A stretch of DNA of 64,000 nt from Pseudoalteromonas phenolica (GCF_001444405.1 NZ_CP013187.1:1178001-1242000); one strand, 5' to 3'. Positions 35,721 to 45,966 are shown, counted from the first letter of the stretch. The notes: generated by a model not told the origin, from the sequence alone. Numbers and translations are program-made.

Positions 35721-38360
35721 ATGTTAAATAATAAAGTTTCAAAAGCTGTTCGCTTAGCGATCGCTTTTGGTGCAGCGTCTACAGCTGCATTCTCAGCAAA
35801 TACTTTTGCTGCAGACGAAGATGGTGCAGAAAAAGTTGAACGTATTGAAGTTACTGGTTCTCGTATCAAGCGTACGGATCTTGAAGGTGCTTCACCAGTT
35901 GTATCTATCACAGCTGCAGATATTAAAATGGAAGGTGATTTCACCGTTGCTGATGCATTACGTTCAAGTTCATTGAACTCTTTTGGTTCTTTCTCGGAAC
36001 GTTCTGGTAGCTCGGCTCAGTCTCAAGCAACTATCAACCTTCGCGGTGCGGGCTCTCGTCGTACATTAGTTCTTCTTAATGGTCGTCGTTTTCCAGGCTC
36101 ACCAACATTAGGTGGTGCTTCTGCAAACCTAAATGCTATTCCGATGGCAGCAGTTGAACGTATTGACATCATGACTGAAGGTGCTTCTTCAATCTACGGT
36201 TCTGATGCTATGGCTGGTGTTGTTAACGTAATCCTTAAAGATAATTTTGAAGGCCTAAACATCAACGCTGGTGTTGGTAAGCGTGATCAAGACGAAGGCA
36301 CAACTTCATCTGAATTTTCAATCGTTGGCGGTGTTTCTAACGACAAAGGTAATATTACATTCGGTTTTGATTTTCAAAAGCGTGAAGGCATCAGTGATGG
36401 CGCTCGTGAGTACACGAAAGCTAAAATCGGCGATTTAGATGGTGATGGCGATATCGAAGCTTATACACCTGATACAGTTGGCTGGTCAATTTATGGTGCA
36501 ACAGTTGCTGCTCCAGATTTTTCTATCGCTAAAGCATCTCCTCTTTGTGATCAGTTAATCGCAGAGTACGGTGAAGATACTTTCCGCCGCGTTGACGCAA
36601 ACGAAGATTGGGCTCCTGGTTCTGATTACTGTATGTATGCTTACGCGAATGTTTCATACAACACAGCTTCAATTGATAGAAATACTATTTATGTTAGTTC
36701 GAACTATGAACTGACTGATAGCACTCAGTGGTTCGGTCAAGCAATGTTTGTTCAAAACTCTTCATTTGGTCGTTATGCGCCTCCTGCGGCTCCGTGGAGA
36801 AATATGGCTGCTGATAATCCACATAATCCATTCGGTGAAGAGACAACAGGTTACTTCAGATGGGTTGGTATTGGTACTCGTGATGGTAACGTAGATGACT
36901 ATAACATCGACCTTACTACTGGCCTTCGTGGTGACCTTGATTGGAACAATGCTACTTGGGAAGTTTATTACCACCGTAATAAGGCAGACAACAAGTCTGT
37001 GGGTCAATATTACCTATCATATTCTGGTTTAGCATATAACCAGCAAAACGATATCGACTTAGGTTCTGAAGAAGGTATTGCTAATATGAAAGCAACTACT
37101 CTTCAAGAATCTTCTTCTACATTTGACCAATACTTTGCAGGTATCGGCTTCGACATGTTTGAATTACCAGGTGGTACAGTAGCGCACTATTTTGGTATGG
37201 AATATTTCGAGCAAACTTACGCAGATATTTATGATGGTCAGTCTGAAGCAGGTCGTATTGGTGGTTCTGCTGGTAACTCTTCGATGGGTGAACGTGATGT
37301 AACTGCATTCTTCTTTGAATCAGTACTTCCTATTTCTGATACTGTAGAAGTAAACCTTAAAGCTCGCTACGATGATTACTCAGATTTCGGTGACAACGTA
37401 GCTCCTGCAGTTTCTGCTCGCTGGCAAGTTACTGATAGCGTAGTTGTTCGCGGTTCTTACTCAGAGTCTTTCCGTGCTCCAGGCCTTGATCTATTAAATG
37501 CTGCACGTACTTTCTCAGCAGAATCAGCGATTGATTACAATAATGGCGCAACAACTTCTAGACAGTATGATACTTACTACACGCAAAACTCTGAGTTAGA
37601 TGCTGAAACTTCAGATTACACTAACTTAGGTGTGGCATGGGATGTTAACGATAACCTTAGCTTCAAAGTCGATTACTTCCAGCTATCAATCGACAATGTA
37701 ATCCAGTCTAAGTCGCTACAATCATTATTATCCGATGAAGCTGCGGGCTTAATTACAGCTGTGTCTCCTGATACTGATACATCAAATGAAACTTTCTACC
37801 TTAAGCGTGCTGCTTCAGGTACTCTAATTGAAGCTGGTACTTCTTACTTCAATGGTACAGGTTTTGAAATTGAAGGTATTGACTTCACTATCAATGCTAA
37901 TATTGATACAGAATTCGGTGATTTCCGTTTCAATAATGTAAATAGTTTTGTTCTTTCATATGAGAGTGAAGTAGGCGGTTTTGTACAAGACAGTGCGGGT
38001 TGGTCAGGCCAACCAGACTTCAAGTCAGTAGCTACAATTGCATGGTCTTATGAAGATCACTCTCTTGCTTGGAACGCGACTTATACAGCAAGCACGACAG
38101 AAACAGAAGTAGCACCTAAAGATGCTGACGGTAACAATATTGCAAATGCACCATATGTCACTTCGGGCAAGTTAGATAGCTGGTTAATCCATAACCTAAC
38201 TTATACATATTTTGCTGGTGAAATGGGTTCTATTACTTTTACAGTTAATAACTTAACAGATGAAGATCCTGTTTTATCTTCAAATGGTACGTGGGATAAC
38301 CAAGACCTATATAACAACTTTGGTCGTGATTATCGCTTAACATATTCAATTAGCTTCTAA
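35721..38360 (+). CDS. TonB-dependent outer membrane receptor 1
   Basis: An 879-residue outer-membrane transporter. Signal peptide about 1-30, then a TonB-box-like VERIEVTGSRIKR, a plug domain (about 50-170, with TINLRGAGSRRTLVLLNGRR and YGSDAMAGVVNVILK) and a 22-strand barrel ending in Phe (YRLTYSISF). The substrate is unknown; members with the VTGSRIKR pattern in Alteromonadales are often linked to peptide or glycan uptake. Its first 31 residues are identical to those of receptor 2 at 39658. Followed by a strong terminator. Confidence 0.92.
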   Translation: MLNNKVSKAVRLAIAFGAASTAAFSANTFAADEDGAEKVERIEVTGSRIKRTDLEGASPVVSITAADIKMEGDFTVADALRSSSLNSFGSFSERSGSSAQSQATINLRGAGSRRTLVLLNGRRFPGSPTLGGASANLNAIPMAAVERIDIMTEGASSIYGSDAMAGVVNVILKDNFEGLNINAGVGKRDQDEGTTSSEFSIVGGVSNDKGNITFGFDFQKREGISDGAREYTKAKIGDLDGDGDIEAYTPDTVGWSIYGATVAAPDFSIAKASPLCDQLIAEYGEDTFRRVDANEDWAPGSDYCMYAYANVSYNTASIDRNTIYVSSNYELTDSTQWFGQAMFVQNSSFGRYAPPAAPWRNMAADNPHNPFGEETTGYFRWVGIGTRDGNVDDYNIDLTTGLRGDLDWNNATWEVYYHRNKADNKSVGQYYLSYSGLAYNQQNDIDLGSEEGIANMKATTLQESSSTFDQYFAGIGFDMFELPGGTVAHYFGMEYFEQTYADIYDGQSEAGRIGGSAGNSSMGERDVTAFFFESVLPISDTVEVNLKARYDDYSDFGDNVAPAVSARWQVTDSVVVRGSYSESFRAPGLDLLNAARTFSAESAIDYNNGATTSRQYDTYYTQNSELDAETSDYTNLGVAWDVNDNLSFKVDYFQLSIDNVIQSKSLQSLLSDEAAGLITAVSPDTDTSNETFYLKRAASGTLIEAGTSYFNGTGFEIEGIDFTINANIDTEFGDFRFNNVNSFVLSYESEVGGFVQDSAGWSGQPDFKSVATIAWSYEDHSLAWNATYTASTTETEVAPKDADGNNIANAPYVTSGKLDSWLIHNLTYTYFAGEMGSITFTVNNLTDEDPVLSSNGTWDNQDLYNNFGRDYRLTYSISF

Positions 38361-38377
38361 TTGTAATTGAATAGAAA

Positions 38378-38407
38378 AAGGCTGAATTTAATTCAGCCTT
38401 TTTTTTT
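38378..38407 (+). terminator. Terminator after receptor 1, abutting the methyltransferase ribosome site
   Basis: aaggctgaat (38378-38387) and attcagcctt (38391-38400) form a perfect 10-bp stem followed by T7 (38401-38407). The next base begins gaggagga, the Shine-Dalgarno of the methyltransferase gene. Confidence 0.9.
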
Positions 38408-38422
38408 GAGGAGGAAAAGTAA

Positions 38423-39289
38423 ATGAAAAATCACTGGTCAGAATACTGGAGTCAAGGTTATATAACTTCATTTGGCGAAGCTTTTAAAATGAATTATCAA
38501 GGTGAAATTAAATTCCTATGGCAAGGTTTTTCAAGAACTTTAGATAAGCATTCTAAAGTACTTGACGTTGGCACCGGCAATGGTGCTGTAATCGAGTTAA
38601 TACAAGCTGTCTCCGAACATGAATGTGTGGGAATAGATCTAGCAAAAATAAATAATGAAGTAACAAAACAAATAAATGGACATTTTATTTCTCATGTTTC
38701 AGCTGAAAAAATGCCATTTAAAAATGAAGAGTTCGATGCTGTTATATCTCAGTTTGCCCTTGAGTATTCAGATGTTGATTTGAGTTTAAGTGAAACTCAT
38801 AGAATATTAAAACCTGAGGGTAAGTTGCACCTAGTTTGTCATCACAAAAGTTCTATCATAGTTAAGCCTAATAGGCAGATACTTGAAGCAGGTTATGCAG
38901 TAAAAGAACATGTGCTGGCTGATTTAAAAGGTTTGGTTAATGTATTAATGAATAATGAGCCTACTAGCTTGTATATAGAAAAAATTGAGAAATTTATATC
39001 TTCATTTCAGTCATTAGAAAAAGTCAGTCTTGAAGCAACAAATTTTCCGGCGTTTTATCGCTTTATAATTAAAAATAAAAATATTGATTTCGATGAGGCA
39101 TATAAACTGTTCGAATCAGAACTTGAGTTATTATTGTTAAGACTTAATGAACTTAAAAAGGCTGCAGAAAATACCGAAAAACTGTTGCAAAAAATTAGAA
39201 TTACTCAACTTTTCTCTGAGATTGCGTTTAAAGAGATTAGAGACGAATCTAATAATTTAATCGCTGTCGTTATATCTGCAGAAAAGTAG
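38423..39289 (+). CDS. Class I SAM-dependent methyltransferase
   Basis: A 288-residue cytoplasmic protein. Motif I is VLDVGTGNGAVIEL, a CVGID acidic strand end follows (motif II), AEKMPFKNEEFDAVISQFAL is the motif III/IV region, and RILKPEGKLHLV is post-motif IV. This is the UbiE/type-11 fold; the C-terminal third is helical and Lys/Glu-rich. Substrate unknown. The gene is more AT-rich than its neighbours and sits alone between two receptors; with a terminator ending 15 nt before its ATG, expression must come mainly by readthrough or from a promoter inside receptor 1. Confidence 0.8.
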   Translation: MKNHWSEYWSQGYITSFGEAFKMNYQGEIKFLWQGFSRTLDKHSKVLDVGTGNGAVIELIQAVSEHECVGIDLAKINNEVTKQINGHFISHVSAEKMPFKNEEFDAVISQFALEYSDVDLSLSETHRILKPEGKLHLVCHHKSSIIVKPNRQILEAGYAVKEHVLADLKGLVNVLMNNEPTSLYIEKIEKFISSFQSLEKVSLEATNFPAFYRFIIKNKNIDFDEAYKLFESELELLLLRLNELKKAAENTEKLLQKIRITQLFSEIAFKEIRDESNNLIAVVISAEK

Positions 39290-39657
39290 TATGAACTTAA
39301 TAATTGCTCTTATTTACTACATATCAATAAAGTAACTAGCAACTCCTGGAGTGGAGATGCTTACTATTTAAATGCTGTACTTTTTTACAGCGCAAAATTT
39401 GACTCTTTTTATCTTTTGCTACTAGCTCACTTTTCTCTATATCCATCAAGTATTTATTTTTCGTTAACTTAGGTTGTGTGTAAACACTATTGTTGAAGAA
39501 AGTGTAAATTTTTATCTCCAATTGGTTGACCTTTTGTTGTCCCTGCTATTAGTATGTTGCCGGAGTATTGCATTAGGTACATTTTTTATATTTGCAATAA
39601 CTCAATAAAAACATTAAAAAAAACAAAGTCTTACGAAGTGAGATCAGGGAGAAATAA
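39290..39657. other. Intergenic region before receptor 2
   Basis: A 368-bp AT-rich stretch with no convincing gene. It holds an imperfect short palindrome (ctcctggag, about 39344-39352) and the receptor 2 promoter at 39526-39555. A small minus-strand frame (39336-39521) starts only at TTG and crosses the promoter, so I do not count it. Confidence 0.6.
39526..39555 (+). promoter_or_regulatory. Promoter of TonB-dependent receptor 2
   Basis: TTGACC (39526-39531), an 18-nt spacer and TAGTAT (39550-39555), 102 bp before the ATG: the same geometry and the same TAGTATG as receptor 1. Confidence 0.65.
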
Positions 39658-42549
39658 ATGTTAAACAATAAAGTTTCAAAAGCAGTTCGCTTAGCGATCG
39701 CTTTTGGTGCAGCTTCTACAGCTGCTTTTTCAGCAAATACTTTTGCTGCAGAAGAAACAGAAGCAAAAGAAGAAAAAGTAGAGCGCATCCAGGTCACTGG
39801 TTCTCGTATCAAGCGTTATTCTGAAGTAGCGCCAACTCCAGTGACAGTTTTCTCAGGTGCAGACCTAAGTGATGCGGGTATTACAAACGTTGGTGATCTT
39901 TTAGATTCAACACCTTCTGCTGATATCGGTACTTCTTTAACAACTAGCCAAGGTATTTTCGGTGCTGGTATTCGTACTACTAACCTTCGCAGTTTAGGTA
40001 CAGGTCGTACTCTAGTACTAGTAAATGGCAAACGTTTTGTATCGTCAAGTGTTACAAATTCAGCGGTTGACCTTAACATGATCCCAACTGCGGTAATCAA
40101 GCGTGTAGAAATTACTCATGGTGGTGCTTCAGCTGTATACGGCTCAGATGCAATGGCTGGTGTTGTTAACATCATCCTAGAAGATTCTTATGATGGTTTC
40201 AGCATTGACGCTCTAACTTCAAGACCGCAACAAGACAAAGGTGAAGAAGACGTATTCTCACTAACATTTGGTAGTGAAAATGAAGATAATAGCTTCATTT
40301 TCAATGCAACATATTCAAAGATTGGCCAACTAGATGGTCGTGACAGAGACTTCATCCGTGACACGATTGTTACTATGCGTAACCCTGAGAATACAGGTGA
40401 AGAAGATGGTATTCCGCAGTTTGTTTTAGCACCTCAAAAATTTCAAGGTTTACCACAAGTATTAGGCGCTTACGACCGTAAGGGTATGGTAACTCTTGGT
40501 GGTCAAAGCTATACGTTTGGTCCTAATGGTGAGTTAAACCCTGCGAATACAGGTATTGGTCCTCGTCCAGCTCCAAATGCACAAAACCGTTATTATGGTG
40601 AAGAAGCTGACGGTTATAAATTCTTAGACCACTCATATATCGCAGTGCCGCTTGAGCGTTTAAATACGTTTACAGCAATTAACAAAGATATTAATGATGA
40701 TCATAGTGTTAGCTTTGAAATGGCTTATGGTAAAACGTCATCTGTATCTGATTCAAGCCCAGTATTCCTTGCAAAACCTATTCGTGTAGATAACCCTTTC
40801 TGGGGTCAAGAAGCGAGAGATTTCTTTAATGAACAAGGTGCAAACCCTGATGACGTTACTTGGATTACTAAGCTAGGTGTAGGTGGCGGTAAGCGTCAGT
40901 TCTACAATGATCAAGCATACTTCAGCGGTACTCTATCTGTGAAAGGTGTTATCATGGATGAGTATGACTACGAAGTTTATTACAACTACGGTAGAAATAC
41001 AGAAGACGCACATTGGGGCGGTGAGCTTTTAGAAGCACACTTAGATAACGCGCTTGATGCAACACTTCTTGACGGCTCTATTGTTTGTGCTGACAGAAAT
41101 GATGCTGGAGAAGTTGTTGGTGCTATTGCAGGTTGTGCACCATTGAATTTATTTGGTGAAAATGCACCGTCAGAAGAAGCATTGAACTATGTGAATACTG
41201 ATGGTACACAGCATAGTGTTAAGAGCCAGAAAGTGCTAGGCGCTACTTTGTCAGGTGCTGTTTTCGAACTACCGGCAGGTGCCATTTCGTTTGCATTAAG
41301 CGGTGAATACCGTGAAGAGCGTGGTGAAAGAACACCGGGTGCAGCAATGCAAAACAACTTACTTTTCAACAACTTTGTTCGTGCGTGGGATGGTGAGTTT
41401 GACGTAACTGAGCTTGGTTTAGAAGTATCTATCCCACTACTAGCTGATACTTTCTTAGCTGAAGAACTGACACTAGATATTGCATACCGTGCGATGGATT
41501 ATTCTACAGTTGGTCGTAACAGTGCATACAAGGTTGGTTTTGCATGGCAGCCAATTGACGATATCCGTGTTCGAGCTACACGTTCGAAATCAGTTCGCGC
41601 ACCTGAGCTAGACGATTTATACAACACAGGTACGCAGTCATTCTCATCTTACAACGACCCATGTGATGCTGTTGAAATTGAAGCTGAGGAAGATCAATTT
41701 AAAGCAGCAATTCGCGCTAACTGTGCGGCAGATGGTATTCCAGTTGCAGATGAGTGGAGACCAAGTCAGGCATGGCGTGAAGTTACACCACAAAGTGTAA
41801 ACGGCGGTAACCCTAACCTACAGGAAGAGACTTCAGAAGATACATTATTCGGTATTATATATACTCCGACTGATAATCTTGGCCTAATTGTTGATTACTG
41901 GAATTATAAGATTGAAGATGCACTAACTTTTGTTGGCCCTCAAACAGTCGTTAACAACTGTTACCGCTCTTCTAACTTTGCAACAAACGAGTATTGTCAG
42001 TTATTTGACCGTCGTGCAAACTTAGACATCATCGAAGTTAAAGCTGCTTCAGCTAACCTTGCATACATCGAGATGAAGGGTGTTGACATTGAAGCTAACT
42101 ACAAGCTTGATACGTCTTTCGGTGAGTTCAAGTTCCGCGCTATCGCAAACTATCTGACTGAGAATGAGCGTATTGATGATGTAAACGATGATCAATACAC
42201 GTTTAACCCTACAGTGGGTGAAGAGCGTTACCCTCGTTGGAAAGCGACTCTAAACATCGGTTATACACTTGACGACTTATATGTTGGTTTATTCACTAAG
42301 TACCGTCACTCAACTGTACGTGACCGTGCTTGGACAATTGAAAACAACAACTACAATAATATCCGCTCTCATACTGAGTTTGATTTAAATGCTCGTTATA
42401 ATATTTCTGAGCAATTAACAGTGAGAGCTGGTATCAATAACCTATTTGACGTAACACCACCACGTGTACCAGGTGTATATGATTCAGATGATGGTTACTA
42501 TGATTTGTACGGTCGTACATTCACTGCAGGCGTTAACTTTAAGTTCTAA
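39658..42549 (+). CDS. TonB-dependent outer membrane receptor 2
   Basis: A 963-residue outer-membrane transporter. After a signal peptide (about 1-30) come the TonB-box-like VERIQVTGSRIKR, the plug domain (RTTNLRSLGTGRTLVLVNGK, YGSDAMAGVVNIIL) and a barrel ending in Phe (AGVNFKF). Paired cysteines occur in extracellular-loop regions (SIVCADRN...AGCAPLN; NNCYRSSNFATNEYCQ). The first 31 residues equal those of receptor 1 and the DNA there differs at only about five bases, while the rest has diverged strongly. Substrate unknown. Confidence 0.92.
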   Translation: MLNNKVSKAVRLAIAFGAASTAAFSANTFAAEETEAKEEKVERIQVTGSRIKRYSEVAPTPVTVFSGADLSDAGITNVGDLLDSTPSADIGTSLTTSQGIFGAGIRTTNLRSLGTGRTLVLVNGKRFVSSSVTNSAVDLNMIPTAVIKRVEITHGGASAVYGSDAMAGVVNIILEDSYDGFSIDALTSRPQQDKGEEDVFSLTFGSENEDNSFIFNATYSKIGQLDGRDRDFIRDTIVTMRNPENTGEEDGIPQFVLAPQKFQGLPQVLGAYDRKGMVTLGGQSYTFGPNGELNPANTGIGPRPAPNAQNRYYGEEADGYKFLDHSYIAVPLERLNTFTAINKDINDDHSVSFEMAYGKTSSVSDSSPVFLAKPIRVDNPFWGQEARDFFNEQGANPDDVTWITKLGVGGGKRQFYNDQAYFSGTLSVKGVIMDEYDYEVYYNYGRNTEDAHWGGELLEAHLDNALDATLLDGSIVCADRNDAGEVVGAIAGCAPLNLFGENAPSEEALNYVNTDGTQHSVKSQKVLGATLSGAVFELPAGAISFALSGEYREERGERTPGAAMQNNLLFNNFVRAWDGEFDVTELGLEVSIPLLADTFLAEELTLDIAYRAMDYSTVGRNSAYKVGFAWQPIDDIRVRATRSKSVRAPELDDLYNTGTQSFSSYNDPCDAVEIEAEEDQFKAAIRANCAADGIPVADEWRPSQAWREVTPQSVNGGNPNLQEETSEDTLFGIIYTPTDNLGLIVDYWNYKIEDALTFVGPQTVVNNCYRSSNFATNEYCQLFDRRANLDIIEVKAASANLAYIEMKGVDIEANYKLDTSFGEFKFRAIANYLTENERIDDVNDDQYTFNPTVGEERYPRWKATLNIGYTLDDLYVGLFTKYRHSTVRDRAWTIENNNYNNIRSHTEFDLNARYNISEQLTVRAGINNLFDVTPPRVPGVYDSDDGYYDLYGRTFTAGVNFKF

Positions 42550-42571
42550 TTTAAGTTAGTCTGATAAAATT

Positions 42572-42600
42572 AAAAACCCTCGATATTTTCGAGGGTTTTT
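42572..42600. terminator. Bidirectional terminator between receptor 2 and hrpB
   Basis: aaaaaccctcga (42572-42583) and tcgagggttttt (42589-42600) form a 12-bp perfect inverted repeat with A and T tracts on the outside, so it works in both directions. It touches the hrpB stop codon (42601-42603). Confidence 0.9.
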
Positions 42601-44934
42601 TTATTTTACATCAACCACTTTACTCGCCTTTTTATATTTAATTTTAAATCCCAGCCAAGCTGGTAATTCCCATCTTTTAGGTGCATCTTTACGCGCGCCG
42701 CTTTCATGATGTAGGGTTAAACGCTTCGCATTGAAGAAATACTCAACCGATAGCTTTAACTCAGGTAAATCGATTTTAAGCGGGTATTTTTCTTTAAATG
42801 GCTCAATTAACCAAGACTCCACGCCTTGATAAAACAAGTCTTCGGGTTCGATTAAGGCTAAATCATCTTGTTCACGAATACCTAAATTGGTCAAAGTTTC
42901 TAGCAAGTATTGCTCAGCTGTTGGTAGTGTCTCAGTAATATTTTCAGCTAAGTTATAAAGGGTATGATAATCAATCGACCCCGTCACTTTCTCGGCTACG
43001 CCCGGCATTAATTGATTATTGAGTATGAGCTCGACACAGGCGGGAATGAGGGTGTCTGAGGTGACAGGCTCAAGTTTTGACGAAAGTTCTACTCCGGCAA
43101 AAACATGGCTGATATTCACCATGATGTCATCGTCTATGATCTCAGCTTTGTTGAGTGTGGTTTCGCATTGCGCAAATTCACTAATAAGGCTAAGTGGTAT
43201 TGGGGCGGCGCAGGTTGCCAACGTCATGGCTTGTTTTGTGCCTTTACCGGCCATGGCATAGGTGTCTAACACTATCATTGCTTGCGCCTTGTCATTAATG
43301 CGAGATTCTTTGGCAGGGATCACTTCGCTGTGGCCATTACCAAATGCACCGCGTCGATTATTTCTTTTTATGTAAAGTAAATCAGGTCGGGCTTGAGCAA
43401 TATGTTGTAAGAGTAAATTTCTATCAAAATTCGCGGCTTTACTCAGCTCTGGTAATGAAAAGGCCTCTCGTAGTTGTTTGCTAAATTGCTTGGCCTCTTC
43501 AAACGCGTGTTGTTCGACATTTACATGAGGGGCTTTACCTCTAAGTAAATTAATAGCCAGCTCTAGATCGCACTGATTGGGTAGTACCTTGTTTAATTCT
43601 TCGAGTTGCTCTGAATTATTTGGCAGTTGATAAACTCGCGCTGGCACACTTAAAACGGCGATGGCATCGATCATGGCTTGTTTAAGCGCTCCGCTTGGCA
43701 TCTGTGTTATTAAGAATGCGTACTCAGCATCAATAGGCAGCGGATATAACACTTTGCCATGCTCAGTGGCGTTCAAATCATTATCAAGGGCGGCGACTTT
43801 TTGTAATTGTGTAATGGCGGTATTTAACGAGCTACTTGGCAATGCCTCTAAAAATTGTAACTCATGTATATTGAACCCTGCACAGGCGCTCGCTAATACA
43901 AGTTCAGACAAGGCTTCCCTGTGAATTTCTGGCGGTGTGGTTTTTATCAATGGCGCATACTGGCCGTATAAGCGAATACAGCGGCCTGCTTGTGTTCTAC
44001 CTGCGCGGCCAAGTCGTTGTTTTGCAGAGTCTGCAGCTATGGCTTCTAGTGCTAGTACCGTTTTACCGCCGCGAAGATGGGTACGACGCTCAAGACCTGA
44101 ATCAATCACACAGGTAATATTGGGAATGGTCAGTGAGGTTTCAGCAACATTGGTTGCTAAGATAATACGTTGTTTTGATTGTTGTTTAAGCGCTAAATCT
44201 TGCTGAGATTTATGACAACCACTATACAAACCAATGACAATGACAATGGCATCTAACTCCTTAAGTGCACTTGCGGCACTTTGAATTTCGCCTTTGCCCG
44301 GTAAAAACACCAAAATATCGCCTTGGGTTTCATTCAATGCTTGAGTGCAAGCTTGGTATACCCTGGGGGCTAAGTCATGTTTGTTTGGCATCACCCTCAT
44401 ATCATCGGCAATAAAAGTCTCTTCGACGGGGAACATTTTGCCTTCGCTATGTAGGTGCGTTGCGTGTAAATAATCACATAAAGGCTGTGTATTTAGTGTG
44501 GCGGAGGTGACGATGAGTTTATGGGCTTGGTGACTTTTAAGAAGAGCAAGCAGCAAATCCATGTCCCAGCGACGCTCGTGAAATTCATCCAGCATGACCA
44601 CATCAAACTCTTTTAATTTAGACTCAAAAAACCACCGCAGTGCGACACCTGGTGTGGCAAATACCACTTGGGTGTTTTCATCGAAGTGGCTTTCAAAACG
44701 AATGGCGTAGCCAATCTCTTTTCCGAGCGGTTGCTGGCTTTGCTCAGCTAAATATTCCGCAAGTGACGTACAGGCAATACGTCTTGGTTGTACTACCAAC
44801 ACTCGGCCAATTTTTTTTGCCCAAACAGGTAAACAAGTTGATTTGCCTGAACCAGTGCTTGCGCTGATCACAAGCGGAGAAGAATCAATATGAGCGTGAA
44901 AATCAGCTTCTATCTGGGCAATAGGTAAAGTCAT
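42601..44934 (-). CDS. hrpB: ATP-dependent RNA helicase HrpB
   Basis: A 777-residue DExH-box helicase. Walker A is STGSGKSTCLPVW, motif II is DEFHERRWDMDLLLAL, motif III is TSATLN, and motif VI is QRLGRAGRTQAGRC. The C-terminal half (about 500-770) with RPDLLYIKRNNRRGAFGNG and the ending PKRWELPAWLGFKIKYKK is HrpB-specific. A role in RNA metabolism is presumed; its target is not well defined in the family. Slightly shorter than E. coli HrpB (about 800-820). Confidence 0.9.
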   Translation of the reverse strand: MTLPIAQIEADFHAHIDSSPLVISASTGSGKSTCLPVWAKKIGRVLVVQPRRIACTSLAEYLAEQSQQPLGKEIGYAIRFESHFDENTQVVFATPGVALRWFFESKLKEFDVVMLDEFHERRWDMDLLLALLKSHQAHKLIVTSATLNTQPLCDYLHATHLHSEGKMFPVEETFIADDMRVMPNKHDLAPRVYQACTQALNETQGDILVFLPGKGEIQSAASALKELDAIVIVIGLYSGCHKSQQDLALKQQSKQRIILATNVAETSLTIPNITCVIDSGLERRTHLRGGKTVLALEAIAADSAKQRLGRAGRTQAGRCIRLYGQYAPLIKTTPPEIHREALSELVLASACAGFNIHELQFLEALPSSSLNTAITQLQKVAALDNDLNATEHGKVLYPLPIDAEYAFLITQMPSGALKQAMIDAIAVLSVPARVYQLPNNSEQLEELNKVLPNQCDLELAINLLRGKAPHVNVEQHAFEEAKQFSKQLREAFSLPELSKAANFDRNLLLQHIAQARPDLLYIKRNNRRGAFGNGHSEVIPAKESRINDKAQAMIVLDTYAMAGKGTKQAMTLATCAAPIPLSLISEFAQCETTLNKAEIIDDDIMVNISHVFAGVELSSKLEPVTSDTLIPACVELILNNQLMPGVAEKVTGSIDYHTLYNLAENITETLPTAEQYLLETLTNLGIREQDDLALIEPEDLFYQGVESWLIEPFKEKYPLKIDLPELKLSVEYFFNAKRLTLHHESGARKDAPKRWELPAWLGFKIKYKKASKVVDVK

Positions 44935-45042
44935 GGCAGCGTTCTATCTTATAATTTTTAAGTTTCCGGATTTTATCAAAGCTATATTGAAATCGCTGCA
45001 ACTCGTACCAACTAAGTCATTAATAGAGTAAAGAGAATTCAC

Positions 45043-45873
45043 ATGATAAATATTTTCTTAATGTTGGCACTTGTGGTTTTTGTTGTGACTTATTGGCGAT
45101 GGCACGATGTGATGAGGCAATATTGGCAGCATAAATATGCTGATCAAAACCTGTCAGAGCAAGATAAGCTGATCTTACTTAAATATATGCCTATCTATCG
45201 TAATATGACTGACAATGACCGTGAAAAGCTCGAAAATCACATTGTTTGGTTTTTAGGTGAAAAGCGCGTATTAGGTCGTGATGGTTTAAAAGTGAATCGT
45301 GCTATGGCCTTACTGATTGCTGCCGATGCTTGTTTATTGGTACTGAACAGCCTGTGGCCCTTATATCCAAATGTGAAAGAAGTGCTGTTATATCCCAGTA
45401 GCTACTATGCGCCACAGCAAAGTCGCGATGCGGCGGGGTTAGTTAATTACCATACCTCAGTTAGACAAGGGGAATCTTGGCCCGGCGGGACTTTGGTTTT
45501 AAGTTGGGATAACGTGATAGAAGGGCATAGATTACCTGAAGATGGCCATAATCTGGTGTTTCACGAATTTGCCCATCAGCTCGATCAACAAACTGGGCAA
45601 ACCAATGGCACACCTCAGTTGCACTCGCAGGCCATGTATCAACAATGGGGTAAAGTGTTTACCCGTGCCTATTCAAACCTTAAAAGTCATGTGGCTTACG
45701 GCATGCATCATGTTATGCATAGTTATGGGGCAACCAATGAGGCGGAATTTTTTGCAGTGCTGACCGAGACATTCATAGAAAAACCGTTTGAGCTGAAGCA
45801 ATACGACCCGGAGTTATTCACGTTACTGACGGATTATTACCAGTTTGATCCCCGTAACTGGTACCGTCGATAA
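45043..45873 (+). CDS. mtfA: MtfA-type zinc peptidase
   Basis: A 276-residue protein with an N-terminal membrane helix (3-19). The zinc motif is LVFHEFAHQLDQQ (HEXXH), with the third ligand probably in TNEAEFFAVLTETFIEKP (Glu). In E. coli MtfA binds the glucose regulator Mlc and has aminopeptidase activity; E. coli MtfA lacks an N-terminal helix of this kind, so this one may be membrane-attached. AGAG precedes ATG 45043. Confidence 0.88.
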   Translation: MINIFLMLALVVFVVTYWRWHDVMRQYWQHKYADQNLSEQDKLILLKYMPIYRNMTDNDREKLENHIVWFLGEKRVLGRDGLKVNRAMALLIAADACLLVLNSLWPLYPNVKEVLLYPSSYYAPQQSRDAAGLVNYHTSVRQGESWPGGTLVLSWDNVIEGHRLPEDGHNLVFHEFAHQLDQQTGQTNGTPQLHSQAMYQQWGKVFTRAYSNLKSHVAYGMHHVMHSYGATNEAEFFAVLTETFIEKPFELKQYDPELFTLLTDYYQFDPRNWYRR

Positions 45874-45966
45874 AATCTGCAACTGGTGGCTTTTTTCTGG
45901 TATCTCATTCGAAATTTTGTTGCAATCAGTTGTAATCATTAGTGATGATAACTGAGAGACAACAAG

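Noticed and set aside
39336..39521. 61-codon minus-strand frame between the methyltransferase and receptor 2
   Set aside because: Starts only at TTG, lies over the receptor 2 promoter and has no family-like sequence.
35410..42549. Possibility that the receptor region is a mobile element because of the repeated 5' ends
   Set aside because: No flanking direct repeats, transposase or integrase; the similarity covers only promoter and signal peptide.
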